Positions 8,265-16,950 of a DNA stretch of 64,000 nt are shown here, in pieces. Both the position numbers and the translations under genes were made by a program. A model generated the notes under the pieces. The model was given only the letters and a program-made list of their open reading frames with translations, did not search any database and was not told where the DNA came from. The stretch's first letter is position 1. Each line of letters opens with the position of its first letter. Origin of the DNA: CAUJIW01 sp963205175 (lineage in GTDB: Bacteria; Pseudomonadota; Alphaproteobacteria; Sphingomonadales; Sphingomonadaceae); NCBI GenBank assembly GCA_041060555.1, contig JBEUDS010000015.1, one strand, 5' to 3'.

Positions 8265-9193
8265 GGGGCGGCCTCCGTTTCCGGGGCATCCAGTGCGCGC
8301 CGGCGCCGCTCCCGGTGCCCCTCCGGGTCGACGTGGATCAGGATGTCAGCCTGCGGGAAGGCGCGCGCCAGCGCGTCTTCCACCGCGTCGGCGACCTTGT
8401 GCGCGGCGGCGACCGTCATGTCGGCGTCAACCCAGATGTGGAACTGGATGAACTCGTCGGCGCCGCTGGAGCGGGTCCGCAATTCATGCAGGCCACGCAC
8501 CTGCGGATGGGCCTCGACGATGTCGATGACCTGTCGCCGGCGGGCGGCGGGCCATTCCTTGTCCATCAGCATGTCGAGCGCGTGACTGGCGGCACGCACC
8601 GCCCCCCAGGCGAGATAGAGCGCGATGCCGATGCCGAACAGCGCGTCGGCGCCATGCAGGCCGGCCCAGGCCTCGATGACCAGGGCGGCGATGACCGAAC
8701 TGTTGAGCAGCAGGTCGCTTTGGTAATGCAGCTGGTCGGTGCGGATGGCGATCGACCGGGTGCGCTGCACCACCATCCGCTGATAGAGCACCAGCAGCAG
8801 TGTTGCGACGATCGCGACCAGCGACACACCGACGCCCATCTCTGGCGCCACCACCGGCTGGGGATGAATGAAGCGGTCTACCGCCCGCAGGCCGATGCCC
8901 GCCGCCGAGACCAGGATGATGCCGGTCTGCATCAGCGCGGCAATGGCCTCCGCCTTGCCGTGACCGAAACGGTGCTGGTCGTCGGCTGGTGTCGCCGCCA
9001 CCTTGACCGCGAACAGCGTGATCAGCGAGGCGAGCAGATCCAGTGCCGAATCCGCCAGCGACCCCAGCATGGCGACAGAGCCGGTCTTGGCCGTCGCCAC
9101 CACCTTGAGGACGATCAGCAGCACCGCGACCACCGTCGAGGCGATGGCGGCCCTGCGGGTCAGCCGGGCGATGGTGGCGCGCGAACCGCTCAC
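8261..9193 (-). CDS. Cation diffusion facilitator, FieF-type metal exporter
   Basis: Inner-membrane proton/divalent metal antiporter of 310 residues. The metal site pattern is that of FieF/YiiP: DSALD in the second membrane helix (DxxxD) and HYQSD in the fifth (HxxxD). The C-terminal cytoplasmic domain, with FIQFHIWVDADMTVAAAH, is complete. It starts with GTG at 9193, overlapping the pdxH stop (GTGA), and ends overlapping the phzF-like start, so it sits in the middle of a tightly coupled three-gene operon. Zinc or iron are the usual substrates. It is chromosomal and distinct from the short CDF-like gene at 51 kb. Confidence 0.93.
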   Translation of the reverse strand: MSGSRATIARLTRRAAIASTVVAVLLIVLKVVATAKTGSVAMLGSLADSALDLLASLITLFAVKVAATPADDQHRFGHGKAEAIAALMQTGIILVSAAGIGLRAVDRFIHPQPVVAPEMGVGVSLVAIVATLLLVLYQRMVVQRTRSIAIRTDQLHYQSDLLLNSSVIAALVIEAWAGLHGADALFGIGIALYLAWGAVRAASHALDMLMDKEWPAARRRQVIDIVEAHPQVRGLHELRTRSSGADEFIQFHIWVDADMTVAAAHKVADAVEDALARAFPQADILIHVDPEGHRERRRRALDAPETEAAP

Positions 9194-9777
9194 GGATACA
9201 GCCAGGTCCAGACCCAGCCGCCACCGGCATCGCGGGTGAACAGCCGGCGTTCATGCAGGCGAAACGGCCGGTCTTCCCAGAACTCGATGCGCTCCGGCGC
9301 CACCCGGAAGCCCGACCAATGCGGCGGACGCGGCACGGTGCCAAGCCCGAAGCGGGCGGCTGTCTTGGCGATGCGCCCCATGAACGCGGCCCGGCTGTCC
9401 AGCGGGCGGGACTGGTCGGACGCCCAGGCGCCGATCTGCGAGTCGCGCGGCCGGCTGGCGAAATAGGCATCCGCCTCCTCCGGCGCCACCGGCGCCACCG
9501 GGCCCTCGATGCGGATCTGGCGGCGCAACGACTTCCAGTGGAACAGCAGTGCTGCATGCGGATTGACCCGCAGCTGCTCGCCCTTGCGGCTCTCGAAGTT
9601 GGTGTAGAAGACGAACCCGCGCTCATCCCACCCCTTGAGCAGGACCATCCGCAGCGACGGCCGGCCCTGCGCGTCGGCGCTGGCCACGGCGACGGCGTTG
9701 GGGTCATTCAGCTCTTTGGCCTCGGCCTCGGCGAACCAGTGGCTAAACAGCGCGAAGGGATCGGTTTCGTCGGTCAT
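9190..9777 (-). CDS. pdxH: Pyridoxamine 5'-phosphate oxidase
   Basis: FMN enzyme of 195 residues that oxidises pyridoxine or pyridoxamine phosphate to pyridoxal phosphate. Conserved FMN and substrate segments are visible: RMVLLKGWDERGFVFYTN, FHWKSLRRQIRIEG and the C-terminal RLFTRDAGGGWVWTWLYP. Length and ends match the family. It is first in the operon with the CDF transporter and the PhzF-like protein, and is divergent from the dnaJ-like gene across about 110 bases. Confidence 0.96.
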   Translation of the reverse strand: MTDETDPFALFSHWFAEAEAKELNDPNAVAVASADAQGRPSLRMVLLKGWDERGFVFYTNFESRKGEQLRVNPHAALLFHWKSLRRQIRIEGPVAPVAPEEADAYFASRPRDSQIGAWASDQSRPLDSRAAFMGRIAKTAARFGLGTVPRPPHWSGFRVAPERIEFWEDRPFRLHERRLFTRDAGGGWVWTWLYP

Positions 9778-9858
9778 GCATGGGGTTTACGCCGGGCGGG
9801 CCGGCATCGGCAACACCCTTCACAACCGCCACCGCGATGACTACCTTGAAAGCCAAGC

Positions 9859-9874
9859 GTTGCATTTTTGCAAC
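9859..9874. promoter_or_regulatory. Palindrome in pdxH/dnaJ-like divergent region
   Basis: GTTGCA-TTTT-TGCAAC is a perfect 6-bp inverted repeat ending 14 bases before the ATG of the DnaJ-like gene. A CTTGAAA at 9845 just upstream recalls the -35 part of heat-shock sigma-32 promoters, but the matching -10 is poor. It may be an operator or a 5' hairpin; no regulator can be named. Confidence 0.35.
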
Positions 9875-9888
9875 AGGTGAGGTGATCG

Positions 9889-10836
9889 ATGGCAAAGGAC
9901 CCCTATAGCGTTCTCGGTGTGGCCCGCACTGCCAGCGAGGCCGAGATCAAGAAGGCCTACCGCAAGCTCGCCAAGGAGCTGCACCCGGATCGCAACAAGA
10001 ACGACCCCAAGGCGGCGGAGCGGTTCTCCGACGTTACGACGGCCTATGACATCATTGGTGACGCCGACAAGCGCGCCCAGTTCGACCGCGGCGAGATCGG
10101 CCCCGACGGCGCGCCGCGCTCGGCGTTCGAACAGGCCTATCGTACCCGCGGCAACGCTGCCGGCGGCGGCTTCGGGTTCGAAGGCGACCCGATGGACATC
10201 TTCTCGCAGTTCTTCGGCGGCGGCCGGGCGAGCGGCGCCGGGTTTGGCGGCGGCTTCAGTGGTGGCGGCATGGGTGGCGGCGCGGGAACGGGCGGTGGTC
10301 GTCCGCGCCCCAGGGGCCGCTCGGTCGAGTACCGGCTGACCATCCCCTTCGAGCAGGCCGCCCGGCTGGAGCCGCAGCGGCTGACCCTGCGCACCGGCAA
10401 GACCATCGAGATCAAGCTGCCGCCGGGCTTCACCGACGGCCAGCAGCTGCGCCTGGCCGGCCAGGGCGACCCCGGCCCCGGTGGTGCCGGCGACGCGCTG
10501 GTGACGCTGCATGTCGGCCCGCACGCCTGGTTTGCCCGCGAGGGCGACCAGGTACTCCTCGACCTGCCGGTCCGGCTCGACGAGGCGGTGCTGGGTGGCA
10601 AGGTCAAGGTGCCGACCGTCGACGGCGCGGTCATGCTCACCATCCCCGCCGGCTCCAACTCCGGCAAGGTGCTGCGGCTGCGCGGCAAGGGCTTCACCGG
10701 CAAGGACGGCACCCGCGGCGACCAGATGGTGACGCTGCTGGTGGACATTCCGGCCGACGACCCCAAGCTCAAGGCCTTCGTCGAGTCATGGAGCGAAGGC
10801 CGCACAGCCAATCCCCGGGATCACCTGTTCAAGTAA
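9889..10836 (+). CDS. DnaJ C-terminal domain protein, CbpA-like co-chaperone
   Basis: Class II J-domain protein of 315 residues. The J domain occupies about residues 1-70 with the HPD triad in LHPDRNKND. A Gly/Phe-rich stretch follows (about 90-140), then two beta-barrel substrate-binding domains, with no zinc-finger CxxCxGxG repeats; this separates it from true DnaJ and fits CbpA. It would stimulate DnaK ATPase and deliver unfolded clients. GTGAGGTGATCG precedes the ATG as a good ribosome site. It is divergent from pdxH. Confidence 0.93.
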   Translation: MAKDPYSVLGVARTASEAEIKKAYRKLAKELHPDRNKNDPKAAERFSDVTTAYDIIGDADKRAQFDRGEIGPDGAPRSAFEQAYRTRGNAAGGGFGFEGDPMDIFSQFFGGGRASGAGFGGGFSGGGMGGGAGTGGGRPRPRGRSVEYRLTIPFEQAARLEPQRLTLRTGKTIEIKLPPGFTDGQQLRLAGQGDPGPGGAGDALVTLHVGPHAWFAREGDQVLLDLPVRLDEAVLGGKVKVPTVDGAVMLTIPAGSNSGKVLRLRGKGFTGKDGTRGDQMVTLLVDIPADDPKLKAFVESWSEGRTANPRDHLFK

Positions 10837-10879
10837 GCCGGCGCTGGACGCGCGGGCGCGCGGCCGGCACATTGGGCTG

Positions 10880-11746
10880 ATGCTCGACCGGCTGCCCGCC
10901 CCGCTTCAGACCGCCTTCGCCGTGGTGCGCACCGCCGTGCTCGGATTCTGGGACGACGACGGCTTCATCCTCTCCGGCAACCTTGCCTATCTGGCGCTGC
11001 TGGCGCTGTTCCCGTTCATGATCTTCCTGGTCGTGCTGGCGGGTGCCATCGGCCGCACCACGGCTGGACTTGAGGCGGTGCACGCGTTCCTGGACGCCAT
11101 GCCGCCCAACGTCGCGACCGCGCTGGCGGACCCGATCAACCAGGTGATTGGCCAGAGCGGGCGCGGACTGCTCACCTTCGGCGCCGTAGTCGCGATCTGG
11201 ACCGCCGCCAGTTTCATCGAAACCGTGCGCGTGATCATTCACAAGGCCTACAACCACGACTCCGGACGGTCGATGTGGCAGTATCGGCTGGAGTCCTTCG
11301 TCATCGTCATCGGTTCTGCCATCCTGCTGCTGCTGGCGATGGCCGGTCAGTTCGCCTATGGCGCGGCGCGCAAGCTGGCGCTGACCTATCTGCCGTTCGC
11401 GGAAGGTGCGATCGAGGCCCTTGGCTGGCTGCGTTTTGGCGTCCTGCCGCTTGGCCTGTTCCTCGGCCTCTACGGCCTGTTTCTGTCGCTGACCCCCCGG
11501 CGGGCGCGACCGCGCGCCCACTGGCCCGGCGCCGTGCTCACCACCGCGGCCTGGATCGCCACCGCCTACCTGCTGCCCAAGGTGCTGGCGATGCTCGGCT
11601 CCTACGACCTGACCTACGGCAGCCTGGCCGGCGTCATGGTGGCGCTGCTGTTCTTCTACGTCGTCGGCGCCGGTCTGGTCATGGGCGCGCAGCTCAACGC
11701 TGCGCTCAAGTTATTGGATGAAAACCGGAAATCTCGATCGAGTTGA
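10880..11746 (+). CDS. YihY/virulence factor BrkB family membrane protein
   Basis: Integral membrane protein of 288 residues with about six hydrophobic segments, including LAYLALLALFPFMIFLVVLA near the N-terminus and the conserved VALLFFYVVGAGLVMGAQLNAA near the C-terminus, both typical of the YihY/BrkB (formerly RNase BN) family. The family's function is unsettled; the old RNase assignment was wrong. It follows the dnaJ-like gene by 43 bases in the same direction and may share its transcript. Confidence 0.9.
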   Translation: MLDRLPAPLQTAFAVVRTAVLGFWDDDGFILSGNLAYLALLALFPFMIFLVVLAGAIGRTTAGLEAVHAFLDAMPPNVATALADPINQVIGQSGRGLLTFGAVVAIWTAASFIETVRVIIHKAYNHDSGRSMWQYRLESFVIVIGSAILLLLAMAGQFAYGAARKLALTYLPFAEGAIEALGWLRFGVLPLGLFLGLYGLFLSLTPRRARPRAHWPGAVLTTAAWIATAYLLPKVLAMLGSYDLTYGSLAGVMVALLFFYVVGAGLVMGAQLNAALKLLDENRKSRSS

Positions 11747-11809
11747 CCCGCTGCCATGCCCGTGCGATGGACGCGGCCACATTCATGACCAACATGCGAA
11801 GGTGAGCGA

Positions 11810-12613
11810 ATGACAGGTCTGATGGCGGGTAAACGCGGCCTCATCATGGGGGTCGCCAACGACCGATCGCTGGCCTGGGGTATTGCCCAGGCAGTGCACG
11901 CGCAGGGCGCCGAGCTGGCGTTCAGCTATCAGGGCGAGGCGCTGGAGAAGCGGGTGCGTCCGCTGGCGGAGTCGATCGGGCAGGATTTCCTGCTGGAGTG
12001 CGACGTCTCCAGCATGGACTCCATCGATGCGACCTTCGCCGCGCTTCAGGCGCGCTGGGGCACCATCGACTTCGTGGTGCATGCCATCGGCTACTCCAAC
12101 AAGGACGAGCTGCGCGGCCGCTACGCCGACACCTCGCTCGACAACTTCCTGATGACCATGAACATCAGCTGCTATTCCTTCACCGCCGTCGCCCGGCGCG
12201 CGATGGCGCTGATGCCAAACGGCGGCTCGCTGCTGACGCTGACCTATTATGGCGCCGAGAAGGTGGTGCCGCACTACAACGTGATGGGCGTCGCCAAGTC
12301 GGCGCTGGAGACCAGCGTCAAATATCTCGCCATGGACCTGGGTCCGGACAACATCCGCGTCAACGCCATCTCCGCCGGCCCGATCAAGACGCTGGCGGCC
12401 TCCGGCATCGGTGACTTCCGCTACATTCTGAAGTGGAACGAGCTGAACTCGCCGCTGCGACGCAACGTCACCATCGAGGACGTCGGCGGCGCCGGGCTCT
12501 ATCTGCTGTCCGACCTCGCCTCCGGCGTGACCGGCGAAATCCACCACGTGGATGCCGGCTACAACGTCATCGGCATGAAGGCCGAGGACGCGCCCGACAT
12601 CGCGCTCGCCTGA
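11810..12613 (+). CDS. fabI: Enoyl-[acyl-carrier-protein] reductase (NADH)
   Basis: Short-chain dehydrogenase of 267 residues that completes each round of fatty acid elongation. The FabI-specific N-terminal nucleotide-binding motif GVANDRSLAWGIA and the Tyr-x6-Lys catalytic pair (YNVMGVAK) are present, with the SAGPIKTLAASGI segment after it. GAAGGTGAGCGA precedes the ATG. aroC starts 18 bases after the stop, so fabI-aroC is probably an operon, as in many alphaproteobacteria. FabI is the triclosan target family. Confidence 0.96.
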   Translation: MTGLMAGKRGLIMGVANDRSLAWGIAQAVHAQGAELAFSYQGEALEKRVRPLAESIGQDFLLECDVSSMDSIDATFAALQARWGTIDFVVHAIGYSNKDELRGRYADTSLDNFLMTMNISCYSFTAVARRAMALMPNGGSLLTLTYYGAEKVVPHYNVMGVAKSALETSVKYLAMDLGPDNIRVNAISAGPIKTLAASGIGDFRYILKWNELNSPLRRNVTIEDVGGAGLYLLSDLASGVTGEIHHVDAGYNVIGMKAEDAPDIALA

Positions 12614-12630
12614 CGGAGCCGAGACGACCC

Positions 12631-13716
12631 ATGTCCTGGAACAGCTTCGGCCACCTGCTGCGCTTCACCACCTGGGGGGAATCCCACGGGCCGGCGCTGG
12701 GCGCGGTGGTCGACGGCTGCCCGCCGGGCCTGCCGCTCAGTGAAGCCCATATCCAGCCGTTCCTCGACAAGCGCCGCCCCGGCCAGTCCCGCTTCACCAC
12801 CCAGCGCCAGGAACCGGATCAGGTGCGCATCCTCTCCGGCGTGTTCGAGGGGCGCACCACCGGAACGCCGATCAGTCTGCTGATCGAGAACACCGACCAG
12901 CGCTCGAAGGACTATGGCGACATCGCCGAGCGCTATCGCCCCGGTCACGCCGACTACACCTATGACGCCAAGTACGGCATCCGCGACTATCGCGGCGGCG
13001 GGCGTTCCTCGGCGCGCGAGACCGCGGCCCGCGTCGCCGCCGGCGCCGTCGCCCGGGTCATCCTCGGCGAAAGCATCCGTATCCGCGGCTATCTGGTGGA
13101 ACTGGGCGGTGAGGCCATCGACCGCACCCGGTTTGATGATGCCGCCATCGACGCCAACCCGTTCTTCTGCCCGGACCCTGCCGCCGCCGACCGCTGGGCG
13201 ACCGCGCTGGACGCCGCCCGCAAGGACGGCTCCTCGCTGGGGGCGGTGGTCGAGGTGGTGGCGACCGGCGTGCCCGTCGGTCTGGGCGCGCCGCTCTACG
13301 CCAAGCTGGACCAGGAGCTCGCCAGCGCGATGATGAGCATCAATGCGGTCAAGGGCGTCGAGATCGGCGACGGCTTCGCCGCGGCCCGCCTGCGCGGCGA
13401 GGACAACGCCGACCCCATGCGCCTGGGCGCCGATGGCCGGCCGGTGTTTCTGTCCAACCACGCCGGCGGCATTCTCGGCGGCATCTCGACGGGCCAGGAC
13501 GTCATTGTCCGACTGGCGATCAAACCGACATCGTCCATCCTGACGCCGGTGCCGAGCATCACCCGCGCCGGCGCGGAAGTGGATGTGCTGACCAAGGGCC
13601 GTCACGACCCGTGCGTCGGCATCCGCGCCGCCCCCGTCGCGGAAGCGATGATGGCGCTGGTGCTCGCCGACCAGTTACTGCTCGACCGCGCGCAATGTCC
13701 GCGCAACGGAAGCTGA
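12631..13716 (+). CDS. aroC: Chorismate synthase
   Basis: Converts EPSP to chorismate, the last step of the shikimate pathway, using reduced FMN. The protein has 361 residues and starts MSWNSFGHLLRFTTWGESHG, the invariant AroC N-terminus containing GESHG. The RGGGRSSARETAARVAAGA segment and the C-terminal RHDPCVGIRAAPVAEAM are the other two family signatures. The frame extends upstream into fabI, but the ATG at 12631 is fixed by homology. It lies 18 bases downstream of fabI. Confidence 0.97.
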   Translation: MSWNSFGHLLRFTTWGESHGPALGAVVDGCPPGLPLSEAHIQPFLDKRRPGQSRFTTQRQEPDQVRILSGVFEGRTTGTPISLLIENTDQRSKDYGDIAERYRPGHADYTYDAKYGIRDYRGGGRSSARETAARVAAGAVARVILGESIRIRGYLVELGGEAIDRTRFDDAAIDANPFFCPDPAAADRWATALDAARKDGSSLGAVVEVVATGVPVGLGAPLYAKLDQELASAMMSINAVKGVEIGDGFAAARLRGEDNADPMRLGADGRPVFLSNHAGGILGGISTGQDVIVRLAIKPTSSILTPVPSITRAGAEVDVLTKGRHDPCVGIRAAPVAEAMMALVLADQLLLDRAQCPRNGS

Positions 13717-13799
13717 TTATTTATTCAACATATTATTAATCGAGCGACAGTTGACTTGGTCAATTGGCGCCCATAGTCGCCTGTTCAACAAGATGGGCA

Positions 13800-16712
13800 A
13801 TGAACAAGGGGGCGGCGTGTCGCGCGCCGTTGGGTCTGATGCGGAATGAGTTGCGGGCGAGCGCCGCCACGGCGCTGGTGATTGTCATGGGCTGGGCCTT
13901 GCCGGCAAAAGCCGACGACACCGAAACGGGCGGCGGCATCGACGACATCATCGTCACCGCGCAGCGTCAGGCGGAAACCGCGCAGGACGTGCCCATCGCC
14001 ATCACCGCCTTCAGCGGCGACGACATGGCGCGGCGCCAGATCGAGGGCTTCAGCGACCTGCAGTTCAGCACACCGGGCCTGAGTTTTTCCGCCGGCAATT
14101 TCCAGGGCGCCAACATCGCCATTCGCGGCATCGGTCAGACCGCCATCGGCGGCAGCGGCGAAGGCGGCGTCGGCGTCCACATCAACGACATGCCGCTGAT
14201 CCTGACCCGGCTGCAGGAAAGCGAATATTTCGACATGGAGCGCATCGAGGTGCTGCGCGGTCCGCAAGGGACCTTGTTCGGCCGCAATGCCACCGGCGGC
14301 GTGGTCAATCTGCTGACCGCCCGCCCGGTGCTGGAGAACGCCAGCTCGGCCTCGATCGAGTATGGCAATTACGACAGCCTGACGCTGCGCGGCATGGTCA
14401 ACCTGCCTCTGGGCGACAAGGCGGCGCTGCGGCTGGCCGGGCTCTACCTCAAGCGCGACGGCTACACCACCAACCTGCACACCGGCAACGACATCGACGG
14501 TCGCGACCAGTACGCGCTGCGGGCCAGCGTGCGGCTGGAACCCGGCGACAACACCCGCATCGACCTGATGGGGCAGTATTTCCGCGAGAACTCCAATCGC
14601 TCGCGGATGCAGAAGCAGATGTGCCACCGCGATCCCACCGGCATTCTCGGTTGTCAGCCCGATGCGCTGGCCTATGAAACCGTCAACATGAATGCGACGC
14701 TGAGCGGCCTGCTCACCTCGCCCTATCTGTTCGGCGGCACGCCGCTGGCCGGGCTGGCGCTGACCTCGGGCGGCGAGGACGCGGCCTTCGGCGTGGTCAA
14801 CCCCGCCGACATGCGCACCGTCAACATCGACTATGAACCGCGCCATTACAGCGAGGAAGTGGTGGCGATGCTGAATGCCACCCACAGCCTCGACACCCTG
14901 GAGCTGTCGGTGGTGGCCGGCTACCAGCGCAGCACCAACCGCTCCAACACCGACTATTATTTCACGGTGGAAAACCCGGTCGCCGTGCCGGCGGCCTTCG
15001 CCGCCCTGTTCCCCACCGCCTACAACGCCTTCTACACCCAGGGCTGGCCGGTGTCGCAAATCACGCCGGACCGCTATCTCGGCGTCGCCAACGGCGCCGT
15101 TGCCTACACCGGCGGCAGCACCGACAGCTACGACCAGTCCTACGGCCGCGAAGAACAATATTCCGTCGAGCTGAAGGCCCGCACCCAGTTCGACGGCTGG
15201 TTCAACGCCACGCTGGGCGTCTCCTATTTCGATGCCACCGGGCGGGCCGACTATTACATCGCCTCGGCCCAGCTCGACTATGCCAGCTTCATCCTGCCGA
15301 CGCTCGGCGTGCTGTCGGCCGGCGCCAGCCACCCCTATTACGCGGCGGTGGTCAACGCCCTGACCAACGGCCAGCCCTCGCCGCTCGATGGTCTCGCCGC
15401 CGCACCGGCCTATTACAATTCCGAAGGCTATCGCTACACGCTGAAGTCGCTGGCGGTGTTCGGCGAGGCGTACGCCGAGATCACGCCCGATCTCAAACTG
15501 ACCGCCGGCCTGCGCGGCCTGCGCGATCGCAAGAGCGTCACCGACCGCGCCATCCTCTTCAACGGCACCACGGTGATCGGCTCGGACACCATCGACGGCC
15601 TGCCGACCCATCGCACCGACCGCACGACCTTCCGCCGGCTGACCGGCCGCCTGGTGCTCGACTGGAAGCCCAGCCTGCCCTTCACCGACGACACGCTGGT
15701 CTATGTCTCCTACGCCCGCGGCTTCAAGTCGGGCGGCTTCAACCCGCCGTTCGATCCGGTGCAGTATCCCGATGCCTCGCTGACCTATCAGCCGGAAGCG
15801 ATCAACGCCTTCGAGATCGGCACCAAGAACGTGCTGGCCGATGGTCGGCTGCGCCTCAACCTGTCCGGCTTCTACTACGACTACAAGGGGCTGCAGGTCG
15901 GCGTCACCCGCAATCGCACCACCATCAACGAGAATATCGACGCCGAGATCTATGGCCTGGAGGCCGACGTGCAGGCCCGCCCGCACCCGCACTGGCGGCT
16001 GTCGCTGGGCGGCTCGCTGATGAACAGCCGGATCAGGAACGGCAGCTCCGTCGATACCCGCGACCCCAGCGCCGGGCGTGACGACGTGGTCATCATCAAG
16101 GACATCGCCTCGTCGGCCAACTGCGCGGTCATCCCCGCCGCCACCGGCATCCCGCGCGCCGACCTGCTTGCGCCGGCGCTGTTCGCGGCGACCGGAGGCA
16201 CGGTGGCGGTGCCGGGCACCAACACCGTGGGCGCCTTCTCGTCGTGCGCGGCGCTGGCCGGCGCCATCGACACGCTGGGCCTGCCCTACCAGGTGCTGCG
16301 TGACGCCAACGGCAACCCCGTCGGCCTGCCATCCGGCGTCGAGGTGGACCTCGCCGGCAACGAGTTGCAGCTGACGCCCAACTGGATGGTGACGCTGGGC
16401 GTCGAATATGCCCGCCCCGTGTTCACCGACCTGCGGCTGACGCTGCGGGTCGACTATTCGGCGCGCGGCGGTTTCTATGGCCGCATGTACAACCGGCCGA
16501 TCGACCGAATCAGCGGCTATGACATCTGGAACGCCCAGGCCCAGCTCGACGGCCCCGGGGATCGCTGGTTCGTCCGGCTGTTCGTCCAGAACATCGAGAA
16601 CGAGGACAATGTCACCGGGATTTATGTGACCGACCCGGCGACCGGCCTGTTCACCAACGTCTTCACCACCGAGCCGCGACGCTACGGCTTGGCCGCCGGC
16701 ATCAACTTCTGA
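13800..16712 (+). CDS. TonB-dependent receptor, copy A of a tandem pair
   Basis: Outer-membrane gated beta-barrel of 970 residues. A signal peptide ends near ALPAKA, followed by a TonB-box-like DDIIVTAQRQ, the plug domain with RIEVLRGPQGTLFGRNATGG, and a long barrel ending in aromatic-terminated GLAAGINF. A large insertion (DTRDPSAGRDDVVIIKD onward, with several Cys) is shared with the neighbouring copy. The ATG at 13800 is chosen; a TTG farther up is less likely. Substrate is unknown, since no transporter or regulator gene adjoins. The preceding 80 bases are AT-rich, as for a promoter. Confidence 0.92.
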   Translation: MNKGAACRAPLGLMRNELRASAATALVIVMGWALPAKADDTETGGGIDDIIVTAQRQAETAQDVPIAITAFSGDDMARRQIEGFSDLQFSTPGLSFSAGNFQGANIAIRGIGQTAIGGSGEGGVGVHINDMPLILTRLQESEYFDMERIEVLRGPQGTLFGRNATGGVVNLLTARPVLENASSASIEYGNYDSLTLRGMVNLPLGDKAALRLAGLYLKRDGYTTNLHTGNDIDGRDQYALRASVRLEPGDNTRIDLMGQYFRENSNRSRMQKQMCHRDPTGILGCQPDALAYETVNMNATLSGLLTSPYLFGGTPLAGLALTSGGEDAAFGVVNPADMRTVNIDYEPRHYSEEVVAMLNATHSLDTLELSVVAGYQRSTNRSNTDYYFTVENPVAVPAAFAALFPTAYNAFYTQGWPVSQITPDRYLGVANGAVAYTGGSTDSYDQSYGREEQYSVELKARTQFDGWFNATLGVSYFDATGRADYYIASAQLDYASFILPTLGVLSAGASHPYYAAVVNALTNGQPSPLDGLAAAPAYYNSEGYRYTLKSLAVFGEAYAEITPDLKLTAGLRGLRDRKSVTDRAILFNGTTVIGSDTIDGLPTHRTDRTTFRRLTGRLVLDWKPSLPFTDDTLVYVSYARGFKSGGFNPPFDPVQYPDASLTYQPEAINAFEIGTKNVLADGRLRLNLSGFYYDYKGLQVGVTRNRTTINENIDAEIYGLEADVQARPHPHWRLSLGGSLMNSRIRNGSSVDTRDPSAGRDDVVIIKDIASSANCAVIPAATGIPRADLLAPALFAATGGTVAVPGTNTVGAFSSCAALAGAIDTLGLPYQVLRDANGNPVGLPSGVEVDLAGNELQLTPNWMVTLGVEYARPVFTDLRLTLRVDYSARGGFYGRMYNRPIDRISGYDIWNAQAQLDGPGDRWFVRLFVQNIENEDNVTGIYVTDPATGLFTNVFTTEPRRYGLAAGINF

Positions 16713-16950
16713 TAGCATCATCAGCCAGGGCACTGCTCGCGTGCCGGCAAGGCGTGGCAGCTATCGTTACGCCGCAGGTGCTGCTATTTTTTGTGCGTAG
16801 CAGCACTCCGCAAACCGCTGGACAAGCCCTGATTTCCTTGTTCTTATACCTGAACGGGGGATGTGGAGACTTGGCCGTGTTCCCCGCACGCGACATGGAT
16901 GCCGCCATCAGATGCGGTGCCTCGCGTGGTCAAACCTGGGGAGGAACACG

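Noticed and set aside
10840..10868. GC palindrome after the DnaJ-like gene as a terminator
   Set aside because: No T run follows, and the next gene is 43 bases away in the same direction.
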